From the NCBI GenBank assembly GCA_043424535.1, contig JBHWOV010000116.1:1-26451 (forward strand): a DNA stretch of 26,451 bases, in the 5' to 3' direction. Shown one piece after another: positions 17,161 through 24,665 of this stretch (positions within the stretch are counted from its first letter, which is position 1; the number at the start of each line of letters is the position of its first letter). The DNA is from DSM-111022 sp043424535. Lineage in GTDB: Bacteria; Bacillota; Bacilli; Lactobacillales; Aerococcaceae. The notes beneath the pieces are model-generated. The model was not told where the DNA came from, did no database searches, and worked only from the letters and a program-made list of their open reading frames with translations. The position numbers and the translations under genes are program-made.

Positions 17161-18540
17161 TTATTTACCTAAACAAAATTGACTAAATAATTTATCAATT
17201 AATTCATCTTGAACACTCTCACCGGTAATTTCGCCTAGTGTATCCCATGCATGAATAAAGTCAATTTGAATCAAATCGACAGGCAATTGCATCTGAGTCG
17301 CTTCAATCACTTCATCTAATGAACTTAATGCTTGTTTTAATAATTGTGTATGACGTGTATTTAACAAATAATTAGATTCAGCTGATTGTAAATTCCCACT
17401 AAAGAATAAACGTTCTATTTGTTCTTCCAATGCCTCAATTCCTGCTTCTTCGATCATCGATGTTTCAATTAATTCTGACTCGTCTGCTAGCTCAAGAAGT
17501 TCATCTCGATTAATTTTTGACGGTAAATCTTGTTTGTTCATAACAATAATGCGCTTTTGATTTTTTGTCGCTTCTAAAAGTTCAATATCAACTTCTTGTA
17601 ATGGTTCTGCTTGATTTAATATCAATATAATCAAATCTGCTCTTTCCATTAATTGTCGACTTTTTTCAACACCTATTTTTTCAACAATTTCTTCTGTTTG
17701 TCGAATACCTGCTGTATCTGTTAATTTTAGTGGCACTCCACGAACATTCACATATTCTTCGATTGAATCACGAGTTGTTCCTTCAATATCTGTGACGATT
17801 GCTGAGTCAGTTCCTGTTAAAATATTCAATAGACTTGATTTACCAACATTAGGACGCCCAATAATAACTGTATTAATTCCATCTCTAAACAAGCGCCCTT
17901 GTTGTGCTTGAGCGAGAATACGTTGAATCTCATCTTTTATTAAATGGGCTGTTGTACTTAATTCTTTTGTTGAAAGTTCTTCTACATCATCATATTCTGG
18001 GTAATCGATGGTAACTTCAACTTGAGCAAGTGTATCTAACATTCGCTGACGTAAATCAGTAATTTTAGATGACAGACTTCCTTGTAATTGTGACATCGAT
18101 GCGCTCATGGCACGATTTGTCTTAGCTTCGATCATATCCATCACAGCTTCAGCCTGAGATAAATCAATCCGTCCATTTAGAAAAGCACGTTTTGTAAATT
18201 CTCCAGGCTCAGCTAATCTAGCGCCTTGTTCTAAAACTAGATCCAAAATACTTTGAACAGCAACTATCCCTCCATGACAATTAATTTCTGTTATATGTTC
18301 ACAAGTGTAAGATTTTGGTGCATGCATTACACTCACCATAACCTCATCAATCGTCTTTTCATTGTCTGGATTATAAATATGTCCATAATTAATCGTATTT
18401 GCTGCTACTTTAGTTAAATCTTTTCCCTTAAAAATTCGATTCGTAATCGATATCGCTTCTTCACCACTTAACCGGACAATTCCGATGGCTCCTTCACCTA
18501 ATGCAGTAGAAATTGCTGCTATCGTATCTTGAATATACAT
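17161..18540 (-). CDS. mnmE: tRNA modification GTPase MnmE (TrmE)
   Basis: 459-residue GTPase partner of MnmG. The N-terminal folate-binding domain begins YIQDTIAAISTALGEGAIGI. The helical domain holds the inserted G domain with G1 GRPNVGKSS (228-236), G2 GTTRD (254-258), G3 DTAG (275-278) and G4 NKQD. The C-terminal FCLGK (455-459) carries the invariant Cys needed for modification. GGAAGGAGAAA precedes the ATG. It is the first gene of the operon and is preceded by a leader of about 100 nt containing an intrinsic terminator. Confidence 0.98.
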   Translation of the reverse strand: MYIQDTIAAISTALGEGAIGIVRLSGEEAISITNRIFKGKDLTKVAANTINYGHIYNPDNEKTIDEVMVSVMHAPKSYTCEHITEINCHGGIVAVQSILDLVLEQGARLAEPGEFTKRAFLNGRIDLSQAEAVMDMIEAKTNRAMSASMSQLQGSLSSKITDLRQRMLDTLAQVEVTIDYPEYDDVEELSTKELSTTAHLIKDEIQRILAQAQQGRLFRDGINTVIIGRPNVGKSSLLNILTGTDSAIVTDIEGTTRDSIEEYVNVRGVPLKLTDTAGIRQTEEIVEKIGVEKSRQLMERADLIILILNQAEPLQEVDIELLEATKNQKRIIVMNKQDLPSKINRDELLELADESELIETSMIEEAGIEALEEQIERLFFSGNLQSAESNYLLNTRHTQLLKQALSSLDEVIEATQMQLPVDLIQIDFIHAWDTLGEITGESVQDELIDKLFSQFCLGK

Positions 18541-18572
18541 AAGTTTCTCCTTCCTATTTGAGTTATTGACAC

Positions 18573-18623
18573 AAAAAAAGTGCCTAAACCGCCCTATAAC
18601 ATTAGATTAACGGTTAGCACTTT
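18573..18623 (-). promoter_or_regulatory. Terminator-like hairpin in the mnmE leader (attenuator or sRNA terminator)
   Basis: In minus-strand RNA, 18623-18577 forms a GC-containing stem: AAAGTGC/GCACTTT plus TAACCG/CGGTTTAG with small bulges. It is followed at once by seven U. It lies between the mnmE promoter and its ribosome binding site, with no minus-strand gene upstream to terminate. It can therefore act as an attenuator of mnmE-NUDIX-mnmG or as the 3' end of a short RNA of about 70 nt. A six-codon frame, MKQSKC-stop, begins just before the hairpin and ends in its left arm. No named riboswitch class was recognised. Confidence 0.75.
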
Positions 18624-18649
18624 GACTGCTTCATTTATTCTTTTTATGA

Positions 18650-18678
18650 ATTATAGCGAAAATAAATAACAAATGCAA
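18650..18678 (-). promoter_or_regulatory. Promoter of the mnmE leader
   Basis: Minus strand: -35 TTGCAT (18673-18678), 17-bp spacer, -10 TATAAT (18650-18655). Transcription would start near 18643, about 100 bases before mnmE. Confidence 0.8.
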
Positions 18679-18718
18679 TCATATCGCATCATTCTCATCA
18701 TTACTAATGAAGCATTAA

Positions 18719-18763
18719 TTGCAAATTTATTACAAAGTTATATAATAATGTTTACATTGTAAA
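18719..18763 (+). promoter_or_regulatory. Promoter and palindrome before the serine hydrolase-like gene
   Basis: -35 TTGCAA (18719-18724), 16-bp spacer, -10 TATAAT (18741-18746). Directly after lies the palindrome TTTACATTGTAAA (18751-18763), covering the probable start point. This is an operator-like position, but it is not a standard box that I can name. Confidence 0.7.
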
Positions 18764-18788
18764 GAAAGATAAAAGGTAGGAAAAATCA

Positions 18789-19913
18789 ATGAAACATCCA
18801 AAAAGAAGAAATATCCATCAATCACCTAAAAATTATCCTTATATTTTAGGTATTTTATTTATTATCATTTCTGTCATAGCCATTATTGGTTTAGCAATAA
18901 ATAACAATCAATCAGATGAAAAAACTGAGACAACCGCTACTCTTCCTTCATCAAGTGAAGTATCTCAATCGACTAGTGTGAGTCAAGAGGAATTTTCTCA
19001 GTCCACCGCTTCTTCAACGGACCAATCTGAAGACAATGAATCAGGAGAAGAAAAAGATCAGGATGAATCCGAAAATACAAAAAATCAGGCTAAATTAGAA
19101 GAAATATATGATTTAGATTTAATGGAAGCAACAGATTTAAACTTTATCGAAAATATAGAGGATTACAAATCCATTGAGGAAATTGTTCAATATGTTTTTG
19201 ATGAAACAGGGGCATCTGTCGAAGATGTTTCAATTGCTTATTATAATTTACTTGATGATTCTACTTATTTCTTAAATGAAACAAAGCCACAAATTATCGC
19301 TAGCATTTATAAAGTCGGACTCGTCGCAATGTATGTCGACTTAATTAATGAAGGTGTTTATTCTTATGATACACCCGTTACCATTGATGAACGTGCATTG
19401 ATTGCATCGGGTGATGATGGGGAACTCGGCACATTTACACTCGATGAACTCATGCAAGAAACAATTCTGTATTCTAATAATGTCACTTCTTGGGCACTCA
19501 TCTATCATCATTTTGGTAGCTGGGCTGGTTATATCGATGGACTAAGTAATTTTACAGATATTTCTTCTGTCGCAAATCTCGCTTATCAAGACAATTATTT
19601 AACCAGCGAGATTCTGCTAAATGTTTTTTATAAAATCTCTCAAGATCCATCTTACGAATATTTAGTTGACTTAATGCATCAATCAACACCGAATCAATTA
19701 TTTACAGCCTATGTTCAAAATGGCATGGCAAATAAATACGGACGTTTGGACAGTGTTGTAACAGATGCAGGGATTTACTATGAAGATGATCAACCGATAT
19801 ATATATTAATTGGGTTAACGGATGCTAATGGAACAGGAGACTATTTCTTAGAAAGATTGAACTTACGCATTAATGAATGGACACGTTATAATTATTTAGA
19901 AAATGAAGTATAG
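18789..19913 (+). CDS. Membrane-anchored beta-lactamase-like serine hydrolase family protein
   Basis: 374 residues. A basic N-terminus is followed by one membrane segment (about 18-37) without a lipobox. Next comes a Ser/Thr/Glu-rich low-complexity spacer (about 40-100), then an extracellular domain of the class A beta-lactamase/PBP fold. The SxxK motif is S172-I-Y-K175 (IIASIYKVGLV). The second motif reads S229-N-N (normally SDN). The third is K316-Y-G (normally KTG). The protein is thus probably a peptidoglycan-related or inactive relative rather than a true beta-lactamase. It is co-transcribed with nth 12 bases downstream, which is common next-door packing without functional meaning that I know. 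Confidence 0.82.
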   Translation: MKHPKRRNIHQSPKNYPYILGILFIIISVIAIIGLAINNNQSDEKTETTATLPSSSEVSQSTSVSQEEFSQSTASSTDQSEDNESGEEKDQDESENTKNQAKLEEIYDLDLMEATDLNFIENIEDYKSIEEIVQYVFDETGASVEDVSIAYYNLLDDSTYFLNETKPQIIASIYKVGLVAMYVDLINEGVYSYDTPVTIDERALIASGDDGELGTFTLDELMQETILYSNNVTSWALIYHHFGSWAGYIDGLSNFTDISSVANLAYQDNYLTSEILLNVFYKISQDPSYEYLVDLMHQSTPNQLFTAYVQNGMANKYGRLDSVVTDAGIYYEDDQPIYILIGLTDANGTGDYFLERLNLRINEWTRYNYLENEV

Positions 19914-19925
19914 AAAGAGGATAGT

Positions 19926-20585
19926 ATGTTAGAAAAAATTGATTCTCCATCCTTTGTATTTAATACTAAAGATACACAAACTATTGTGAATGCGATGATC
20001 CAATTATATCCACAATCTGAAACAGAATTAGATTATGAAACTCACTTTCAATTACTTGTTGCTGTTGTTCTCAGTGCTCAAGCAACCGATGCGTCTGTCA
20101 ATTTAGCCACACCTGAATTATTTAAGACTTTTCCTACACCTGAAGCGATGGCAGAAGCAGATCTTGAAGAAATCGAAGAGAAAATAAAAACGATTGGATT
20201 ATATCGAAATAAAGCAAAATTTTTAAAAAATCTTTCGAAACAATTAGTGGACAAACATCAAGGCGTTGTACCTGCTAATCGTAAAGATTTAGAAGCACTT
20301 CCTGGTGTCGGTCGTAAGACAGCCAGTGTTGTTTTAACAAATGCCTTTGATATTCCAGCATTTGCTGTTGACACACATATTAAGCGTATTACCCAAAAAT
20401 TTCATCTCGTATCACAAAGCAATAATGTTTTAACGATTGAAAAGGAAATGACTGCTAAATTACCACCTGAATTGTGGTATCAAGCGCATCATTCGATTCT
20501 TTTGTTTGGTCGCTATCAATGCGTCGCTCGCAATCACGATCACGATGAGTGTATCCAATTAATTGAAAAACAAATTCAAGCTTAA
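19926..20585 (+). CDS. nth: Endonuclease III (Nth) with degenerate Fe-S cluster loop
   Basis: 219-residue base-excision repair DNA glycosylase/AP lyase for oxidised pyrimidines. The helix-hairpin-helix LPGVGRKTASVV contains the catalytic Lys131, and the catalytic Asp149 lies in FAVDTHIKR; both are intact. The C-terminal [4Fe-4S] loop normally has C-x6-C-x2-C-x5-C. Here the series is C199, H206, C209, K215 (GRYQCVARNHDHDECIQLIEK), so two ligands are missing and a cluster is unlikely. AGAGGA precedes the ATG. The rest of the protein is normal, so activity may persist; some homologues are known to lack the cluster. Confidence 0.94.
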   Translation: MLEKIDSPSFVFNTKDTQTIVNAMIQLYPQSETELDYETHFQLLVAVVLSAQATDASVNLATPELFKTFPTPEAMAEADLEEIEEKIKTIGLYRNKAKFLKNLSKQLVDKHQGVVPANRKDLEALPGVGRKTASVVLTNAFDIPAFAVDTHIKRITQKFHLVSQSNNVLTIEKEMTAKLPPELWYQAHHSILLFGRYQCVARNHDHDECIQLIEKQIQA

Positions 20586-20605
20586 CGATGGTTAATGATT
20601 ATACA

Positions 20606-20651
20606 AAAAAGCTACACACATCCATTAAATGTTCGATGTGTGTAGCTTTTT
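20606..20651. terminator. Bidirectional terminator between nth and the HpaI-type aldolase gene
   Basis: A 17-bp perfect repeat (20606-20622 with 20635-20651) contains GCTACACACATC with A-run and T-run flanks. It ends nth on the plus strand and the catechol operon on the minus strand. Confidence 0.9.
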
Positions 20652-20660
20652 ATCTATATT

Positions 20661-21437
20661 TTATTCAGACTTAATGTCATGGATGACTTTTTGACAAGCT
20701 TCGGCAAAAATAATCGAATCCATTGAATAAGTGACTGAAGTATATCCCATATCAAAACGTTGTTTAGCTTCTTCAATTGTTTGTGCATAAATAAAAGCAA
20801 ATTTATGGTGTTTTTGACAGACATGTAGAACTTTTTCCATCGCTTCAATGAGTAAAGGTGCATTCGTTTCACCAGGACATCCTAATGCGACGGATAAATC
20901 ATAAGGACCTACGAATATTCCATCAACACCTTCTAAGGATACAATTTCTTCAATATTATCTAAACATTCTTTCGTTTCACATTGTGGTATCACAAGTGTC
21001 TCTTTGTTATGTATCTCAAATAGTTCCGATAAAGACATATTGATATAGTCTCCAGTTAGAAATTTATTGCCATTATTAGCACCAAATCCTCTTTTACCGA
21101 TAGGCGCATATTTTGAATTTGCTATAATATTTTCAACTTCTTCAACTGTTTTGACATTTGGTATAATAATGCCTCTTGCTCCGACATCTAGCATTTTCAA
21201 TAATGAATTTCGTTGATTGTCTTTCACTCGAACGAGTGGTGTTACACCTGCTAGTAATGCTGCGCGGATATATTCTTGGGTTGCTACGACATCATAAGGA
21301 CCATGCTCAGTATCCAATAAAACATAATCAAATCCTGTATAGCCTATGATTTCAACCAAAGAGGCATTCCCAACTCCATGAAAAATACCCAAAACTTGTT
21401 CACCATTCAACAGCTGTTGTTTGAGTCTATTTTTCAA
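20661..21437 (-). CDS. HpcH/HpaI family aldolase
   Basis: 258-residue class II (metal) pyruvate aldolase with all key positions of HpaI: H45 (DTEHGPYD), R70 (PLVRVKD), the metal ligand E154 (PQCET) and D180 (VGPYDLS). The family splits 4-hydroxy-2-oxo acids into pyruvate and an aldehyde. The start is an unusual TTG at 21437: no ATG or GTG is in frame before it, and the next Met is residue 82. AGGA lies 13 bases upstream, which is long. It is the last gene of the meta-cleavage operon, where it may duplicate or broaden the DmpG-type aldolase step. The true substrate is not deducible. Confidence 0.9.
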   Translation of the reverse strand: MKNRLKQQLLNGEQVLGIFHGVGNASLVEIIGYTGFDYVLLDTEHGPYDVVATQEYIRAALLAGVTPLVRVKDNQRNSLLKMLDVGARGIIIPNVKTVEEVENIIANSKYAPIGKRGFGANNGNKFLTGDYINMSLSELFEIHNKETLVIPQCETKECLDNIEEIVSLEGVDGIFVGPYDLSVALGCPGETNAPLLIEAMEKVLHVCQKHHKFAFIYAQTIEEAKQRFDMGYTSVTYSMDSIIFAEACQKVIHDIKSE

Positions 21438-21471
21438 AGTTTCACATTCTTCCTAATTAATTTATGAATGA

Positions 21472-22314
21472 TTATTCAACATCTTCAGCAACAAAATTTT
21501 TAACAAGATTTGCAAATTCTTCAGATTTTTCGATTTGTGTCCAGTGTCCACAACCACCAAAAATATGAAGTTCTGCATCTTGAATCAGATTTATTAAACG
21601 ATATGAGTTACGTACTGGAATGACATGATCTTCACGGCCATGAACAATCAATGTTTTTTGTTTTACAGTTTTAATTTCTTCATCTGGGAAAGCTAGATCA
21701 TCAAATGATTTTTGACGTGGTTCTGGGAACATTGTTGAAAATGCCTCATGGAAACCTGGTTCTAATGATGCGCTATGGCGTGTTTCAATCAATTCTTCAC
21801 TCGCAAAGTCCTTGTTATAAGTAAATAAATCGATTAATTCAGCCATATGCTCCTTCGTACCTTTATATCCCCATACCTCATTTAAACCAAATGGAATTTG
21901 ATCTTCTACTCCCATTGGTCCCATCATAATTAATTTATTGACACGTTCAGGATAATTTAAAGCAACAGATAAACCTAAAGATCCGCCAAATGAATTCCCA
22001 ACTAAATTAACTTTATCAAGACCTAAAGCATCCATAAAGTCTATGATTTGTTGTGTCCATAATTCACGTCCATAATTCACTTCATCACCAGTAGGCTTGT
22101 CTGAATAACCAAAGCCAATCATATCCATGGCATAGGCATGAGCAGTATCTTCTACTAATGGTAAGATTAAACGCCAGTTAGCATATGCTGAAACACCTGG
22201 GCCAGATCCATGAACAAATAGCAATGGAATTCCACCATGTTGTTCTCCAACTTCTAAATAATTTGTTGTAAACTCGCCTGTTTTAACGCTTTTTCCTATT
22301 TCTGGTCTTGACAT
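21472..22314 (-). CDS. Meta-cleavage product hydrolase (2-hydroxymuconic semialdehyde hydrolase, DmpD/XylF type)
   Basis: 280-residue alpha/beta hydrolase. The oxyanion segment HGSGPG is at 35-40 (FVHGSGPGVSAYANWR, near identical to DmpD as I recall it). The nucleophile is S108 in VGNSFGGS, the acid D229 in HGREDHVIP, and the base H257 in GCGHWTQIE. It cuts the C-C bond of the ring-fission product, releasing 2-hydroxypenta-2,4-dienoate and formate or another acid. TAGGAGGAAAA precedes the ATG. The context between the ring-cleavage dioxygenase and an aldolase supports the role. The exact ring substituent accepted is open. Confidence 0.93.
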   Translation of the reverse strand: MSRPEIGKSVKTGEFTTNYLEVGEQHGGIPLLFVHGSGPGVSAYANWRLILPLVEDTAHAYAMDMIGFGYSDKPTGDEVNYGRELWTQQIIDFMDALGLDKVNLVGNSFGGSLGLSVALNYPERVNKLIMMGPMGVEDQIPFGLNEVWGYKGTKEHMAELIDLFTYNKDFASEELIETRHSASLEPGFHEAFSTMFPEPRQKSFDDLAFPDEEIKTVKQKTLIVHGREDHVIPVRNSYRLINLIQDAELHIFGGCGHWTQIEKSEEFANLVKNFVAEDVE

Positions 22315-22351
22315 ATTATTTTCCTCCTATATTTTTACAAATTAATTCAAC

Positions 22352-22377
22352 AAAGGCGGATCAGTATATCCGCCTTT
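22352..22377 (-). terminator. Hairpin inside the catechol operon
   Basis: A perfect 10-bp stem AAAGGCGGAT / ATCCGCCTTT with a 6-nt loop lies between the dioxygenase and hydrolase genes. In minus-strand RNA it is followed by only a broken U-run (GTTGAATTAATTTG). It is more likely a partial terminator or an RNA-processing/stability element than a full stop. It would lower expression of the last two genes. Confidence 0.6.
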
Positions 22378-22395
22378 TAATTATCAATACTGTGT

Positions 22396-23493
22396 TTATT
22401 TTTCGTCGTGATACATTTCGCGGCGACGCTCATCTGAAATATCAGATAAGAAGTTTTCATCTTTTAATGCATTTTTGATTGGATTATAGTACAAGTTCAA
22501 TTCTTCTGTTTCATCTTTGATACGTGGTGTACCATAGCGGAAATAAGTTTCTGGAAATTCACCACCATACCAAATAATAGCTTGAGCTGTTTCGTCACCT
22601 GACCATACTTTTGGCTCCCAGTCTGGTTCGAAAATTAAGTAACCTGAGTCACCAAATAATTCAATACGGTTTCCACCTGGCTCAATAATATACATACATA
22701 ATGCTTGAGATACACCATGTTTTAGTGGTCCAGCTTCAATTGGAATACCATATTCAATACAAATATCTGCTAAGTCATTTAAATGCTGAGGCATACCATA
22801 CCAATACGCTAAGTGGTGTAGACGACCATGTCCTCCTAATTCATCTCCCATTAAAGCAACTTCATGCACTAATGGTGAAATAGATAGCCACGTTGCAAAA
22901 TATTTATCTTCTTCTACTGCCACAGCTTCTCTTAAACGGAATCCTAATGCATCTCTCCAGAACTCATAGTTTTCAGTAACAACATCTGGATGAGTCATCA
23001 TATTAATGTGGTCAATACGACGAACTGGAACACCTGATAAAGGACGACGTTGTGGACGATTTTTCAATACTGAATTTTTGCCTTCAGGCGAAATGAAACG
23101 TTCCACTTCCCAATAAACTTCAACTGGATGGCCATCTAAGTCATCAAAAGCATAAGATTTACCATAGCCAACATTCTCTTCAGCTGGTATCCACTCACCT
23201 TTAACACCGCACTCTTCAATACGTTCTACTGTACGATCTAATGCTTGAGGAGAAGATGTTCTAAATGATACACGAGCAAGTCCTGCTTCATCATTTTGAG
23301 TGAGTACTAATGAATAGTTATAGGAATCTTCATACGCACGTAAGTATACTTTTTCATTTTCTTGATCACGTTTAACAACAGTCATTCCTAATACTTTACA
23401 GAAAAATTCAACTGACTCTTCTAGGACAGGTGTATATAACTCCGCATGTGTTAATTGATGGACATCAAAGTTTAATTCTTTATATTCTGACAT
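22396..23493 (-). CDS. Extradiol ring-cleavage dioxygenase (catechol 2,3-dioxygenase-like, VOC superfamily)
   Basis: 365 residues with two VOC modules (about 10-130 and 155-290). The active-site Fe(II) ligands lie in the second: H162 (RIDHINM), H226 or H227 (LHHLAYW) and E278 (GNRIELFG). The conserved acid-base His259 (LKHGVSQAL) and the extradiol signature ending in MYIIEPGGNRIE are present. It opens a catechol ring with O2 next to the hydroxyls. Length exceeds the usual 290-330 by a C-terminal extension of about 60 residues rich in charge and aromatics (from about 300). AAGGAG precedes the ATG. The catechol accepted is unknown. Confidence 0.92.
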   Translation of the reverse strand: MSEYKELNFDVHQLTHAELYTPVLEESVEFFCKVLGMTVVKRDQENEKVYLRAYEDSYNYSLVLTQNDEAGLARVSFRTSSPQALDRTVERIEECGVKGEWIPAEENVGYGKSYAFDDLDGHPVEVYWEVERFISPEGKNSVLKNRPQRRPLSGVPVRRIDHINMMTHPDVVTENYEFWRDALGFRLREAVAVEEDKYFATWLSISPLVHEVALMGDELGGHGRLHHLAYWYGMPQHLNDLADICIEYGIPIEAGPLKHGVSQALCMYIIEPGGNRIELFGDSGYLIFEPDWEPKVWSGDETAQAIIWYGGEFPETYFRYGTPRIKDETEELNLYYNPIKNALKDENFLSDISDERRREMYHDEK

Positions 23494-23654
23494 AATAATT
23501 CTCCTTAATTGTTTTAATTTTATTTAGCAACAGGACGACTCAAAATTTAAACTTATTCCCTCCCTAACGTATTTTAGATTCATCCATTTTTCAGCATAAA
23601 ATTTATAACATGACATTTTAGATATCATTTTGGAAAACATTTATATTAAGTTTC

Positions 23655-24665
23655 TTAGGTTCGTTTCGCAGCTAATTCAGCAGCAATATCAAAGATAATA
23701 TCCTCTTGTCCACCAACGGTTTTCCGTTTTCCACACTCAATCAACAATTCTCGAGCATCTAAATCGAATTGTTCTGCTGCTCGCTTCGCATGAAGATTGA
23801 ATGAAGAATAAACACCTGCATATCCGAGTGTCAATGAATTACGATCAATGATTTGTGGACGTTTCATAATCGGTGCAAGAATATTTTCAGCAACGTCTTG
23901 TATTTTGAAGAGATCTACTCCTGTATAGACACCAATTTTATCTAAGACAGCAATCATTACTTCTGTTTGTGTATTACCTGCTCCTGCTCCTAATGCACGT
24001 GCTGAACCATCTAAGTATGTCGCTCCAGCTTCATATGCTGCTAATGTATTTGCCATCGCAAGTCCTAAATTATTGTGTGCATGGAAGCCAACAGGGACAT
24101 TTAAATTTAATACAAGATTACGTACACGATCATAGACACCTTCAGGTAATAATGCTCCAGCAGAATCCGTGCAATAAATGATGTCTGCACCATATAACTC
24201 CATTAATTTAGCTTGTTCCAATAATTTTTGTGGTGTCACCATATGTGCCATCATCAGAAAACCTACAACGGTCATCCCTAATTCTTCTTTTGCATATCGA
24301 ATATGTTGGGCAGACACATCTGCTTCAGTTGAGTGTGTTGCAATACGAACCATTTCTGCGCCTGCTTCATGAGCTTCTTTTAAATCTTCAACTGTTCCAA
24401 TACCTGGTAATAATAAACAAGCAATTTTCGAGAAACTAGCGTTTTCTTTTGCTGTTTTTATTAATTCAATGTCATTTTCTTTTGAATAACCATATTGAAT
24501 CGATGAACCGCCAACACCATCGCCATGTGAAACTTCAATGTATGGCACTTTTGCTTGATCAAGTCCTTTAACGACAGCAGCGACATCTTCTTTCGTAAAT
24601 TGATGGCCAACAGCATGTGAACCATCCCTAAGAGCTACTTCAATGACTGTAACATCCTTGGTCAT
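23655..24665 (-). CDS. dmpG: 4-hydroxy-2-oxovalerate aldolase (DmpG/MhpE type)
   Basis: 336-residue DRE-TIM metallolyase. Seen are the N-terminal LRDGSHAVGHQF with catalytic R13, metal ligand D14 and H17/H21, and the metal ligands H195 and H197 in GFHAHNNLGLA. The C-terminal helical part (GYAGVYSSFNLHAKRAAE) is the communication domain that binds the acetaldehyde dehydrogenase. It splits 4-hydroxy-2-oxovalerate into pyruvate and acetaldehyde. The ATG overlaps the dehydrogenase stop (ATGA), with CAGGAGGTG upstream, as expected for two subunits of one channelling complex. About 160 bases without a gene separate it from the dioxygenase. Confidence 0.96.
   Translation of the reverse strand: MTKDVTVIEVALRDGSHAVGHQFTKEDVAAVVKGLDQAKVPYIEVSHGDGVGGSSIQYGYSKENDIELIKTAKENASFSKIACLLLPGIGTVEDLKEAHEAGAEMVRIATHSTEADVSAQHIRYAKEELGMTVVGFLMMAHMVTPQKLLEQAKLMELYGADIIYCTDSAGALLPEGVYDRVRNLVLNLNVPVGFHAHNNLGLAMANTLAAYEAGATYLDGSARALGAGAGNTQTEVMIAVLDKIGVYTGVDLFKIQDVAENILAPIMKRPQIIDRNSLTLGYAGVYSSFNLHAKRAAEQFDLDARELLIECGKRKTVGGQEDIIFDIAAELAAKRT

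Noticed and set aside
18541..18660. T-box or known riboswitch upstream of mnmE
   Set aside because: The leader of about 100 nt is too short and has no T-box sequence or other known conserved core.
18751..18763. CopY or BlaI operator before the serine hydrolase-like gene
   Set aside because: Cop boxes need TACA-2-TGTA; here the spacing is one base. Kept only as an unnamed palindrome.
23520..23543. Tiny frame TTG-SRPVAK-stop after AGGGAGGG
   Set aside because: Eight codons, a rare start codon and about 14 bases from the ribosome binding site; most likely chance.
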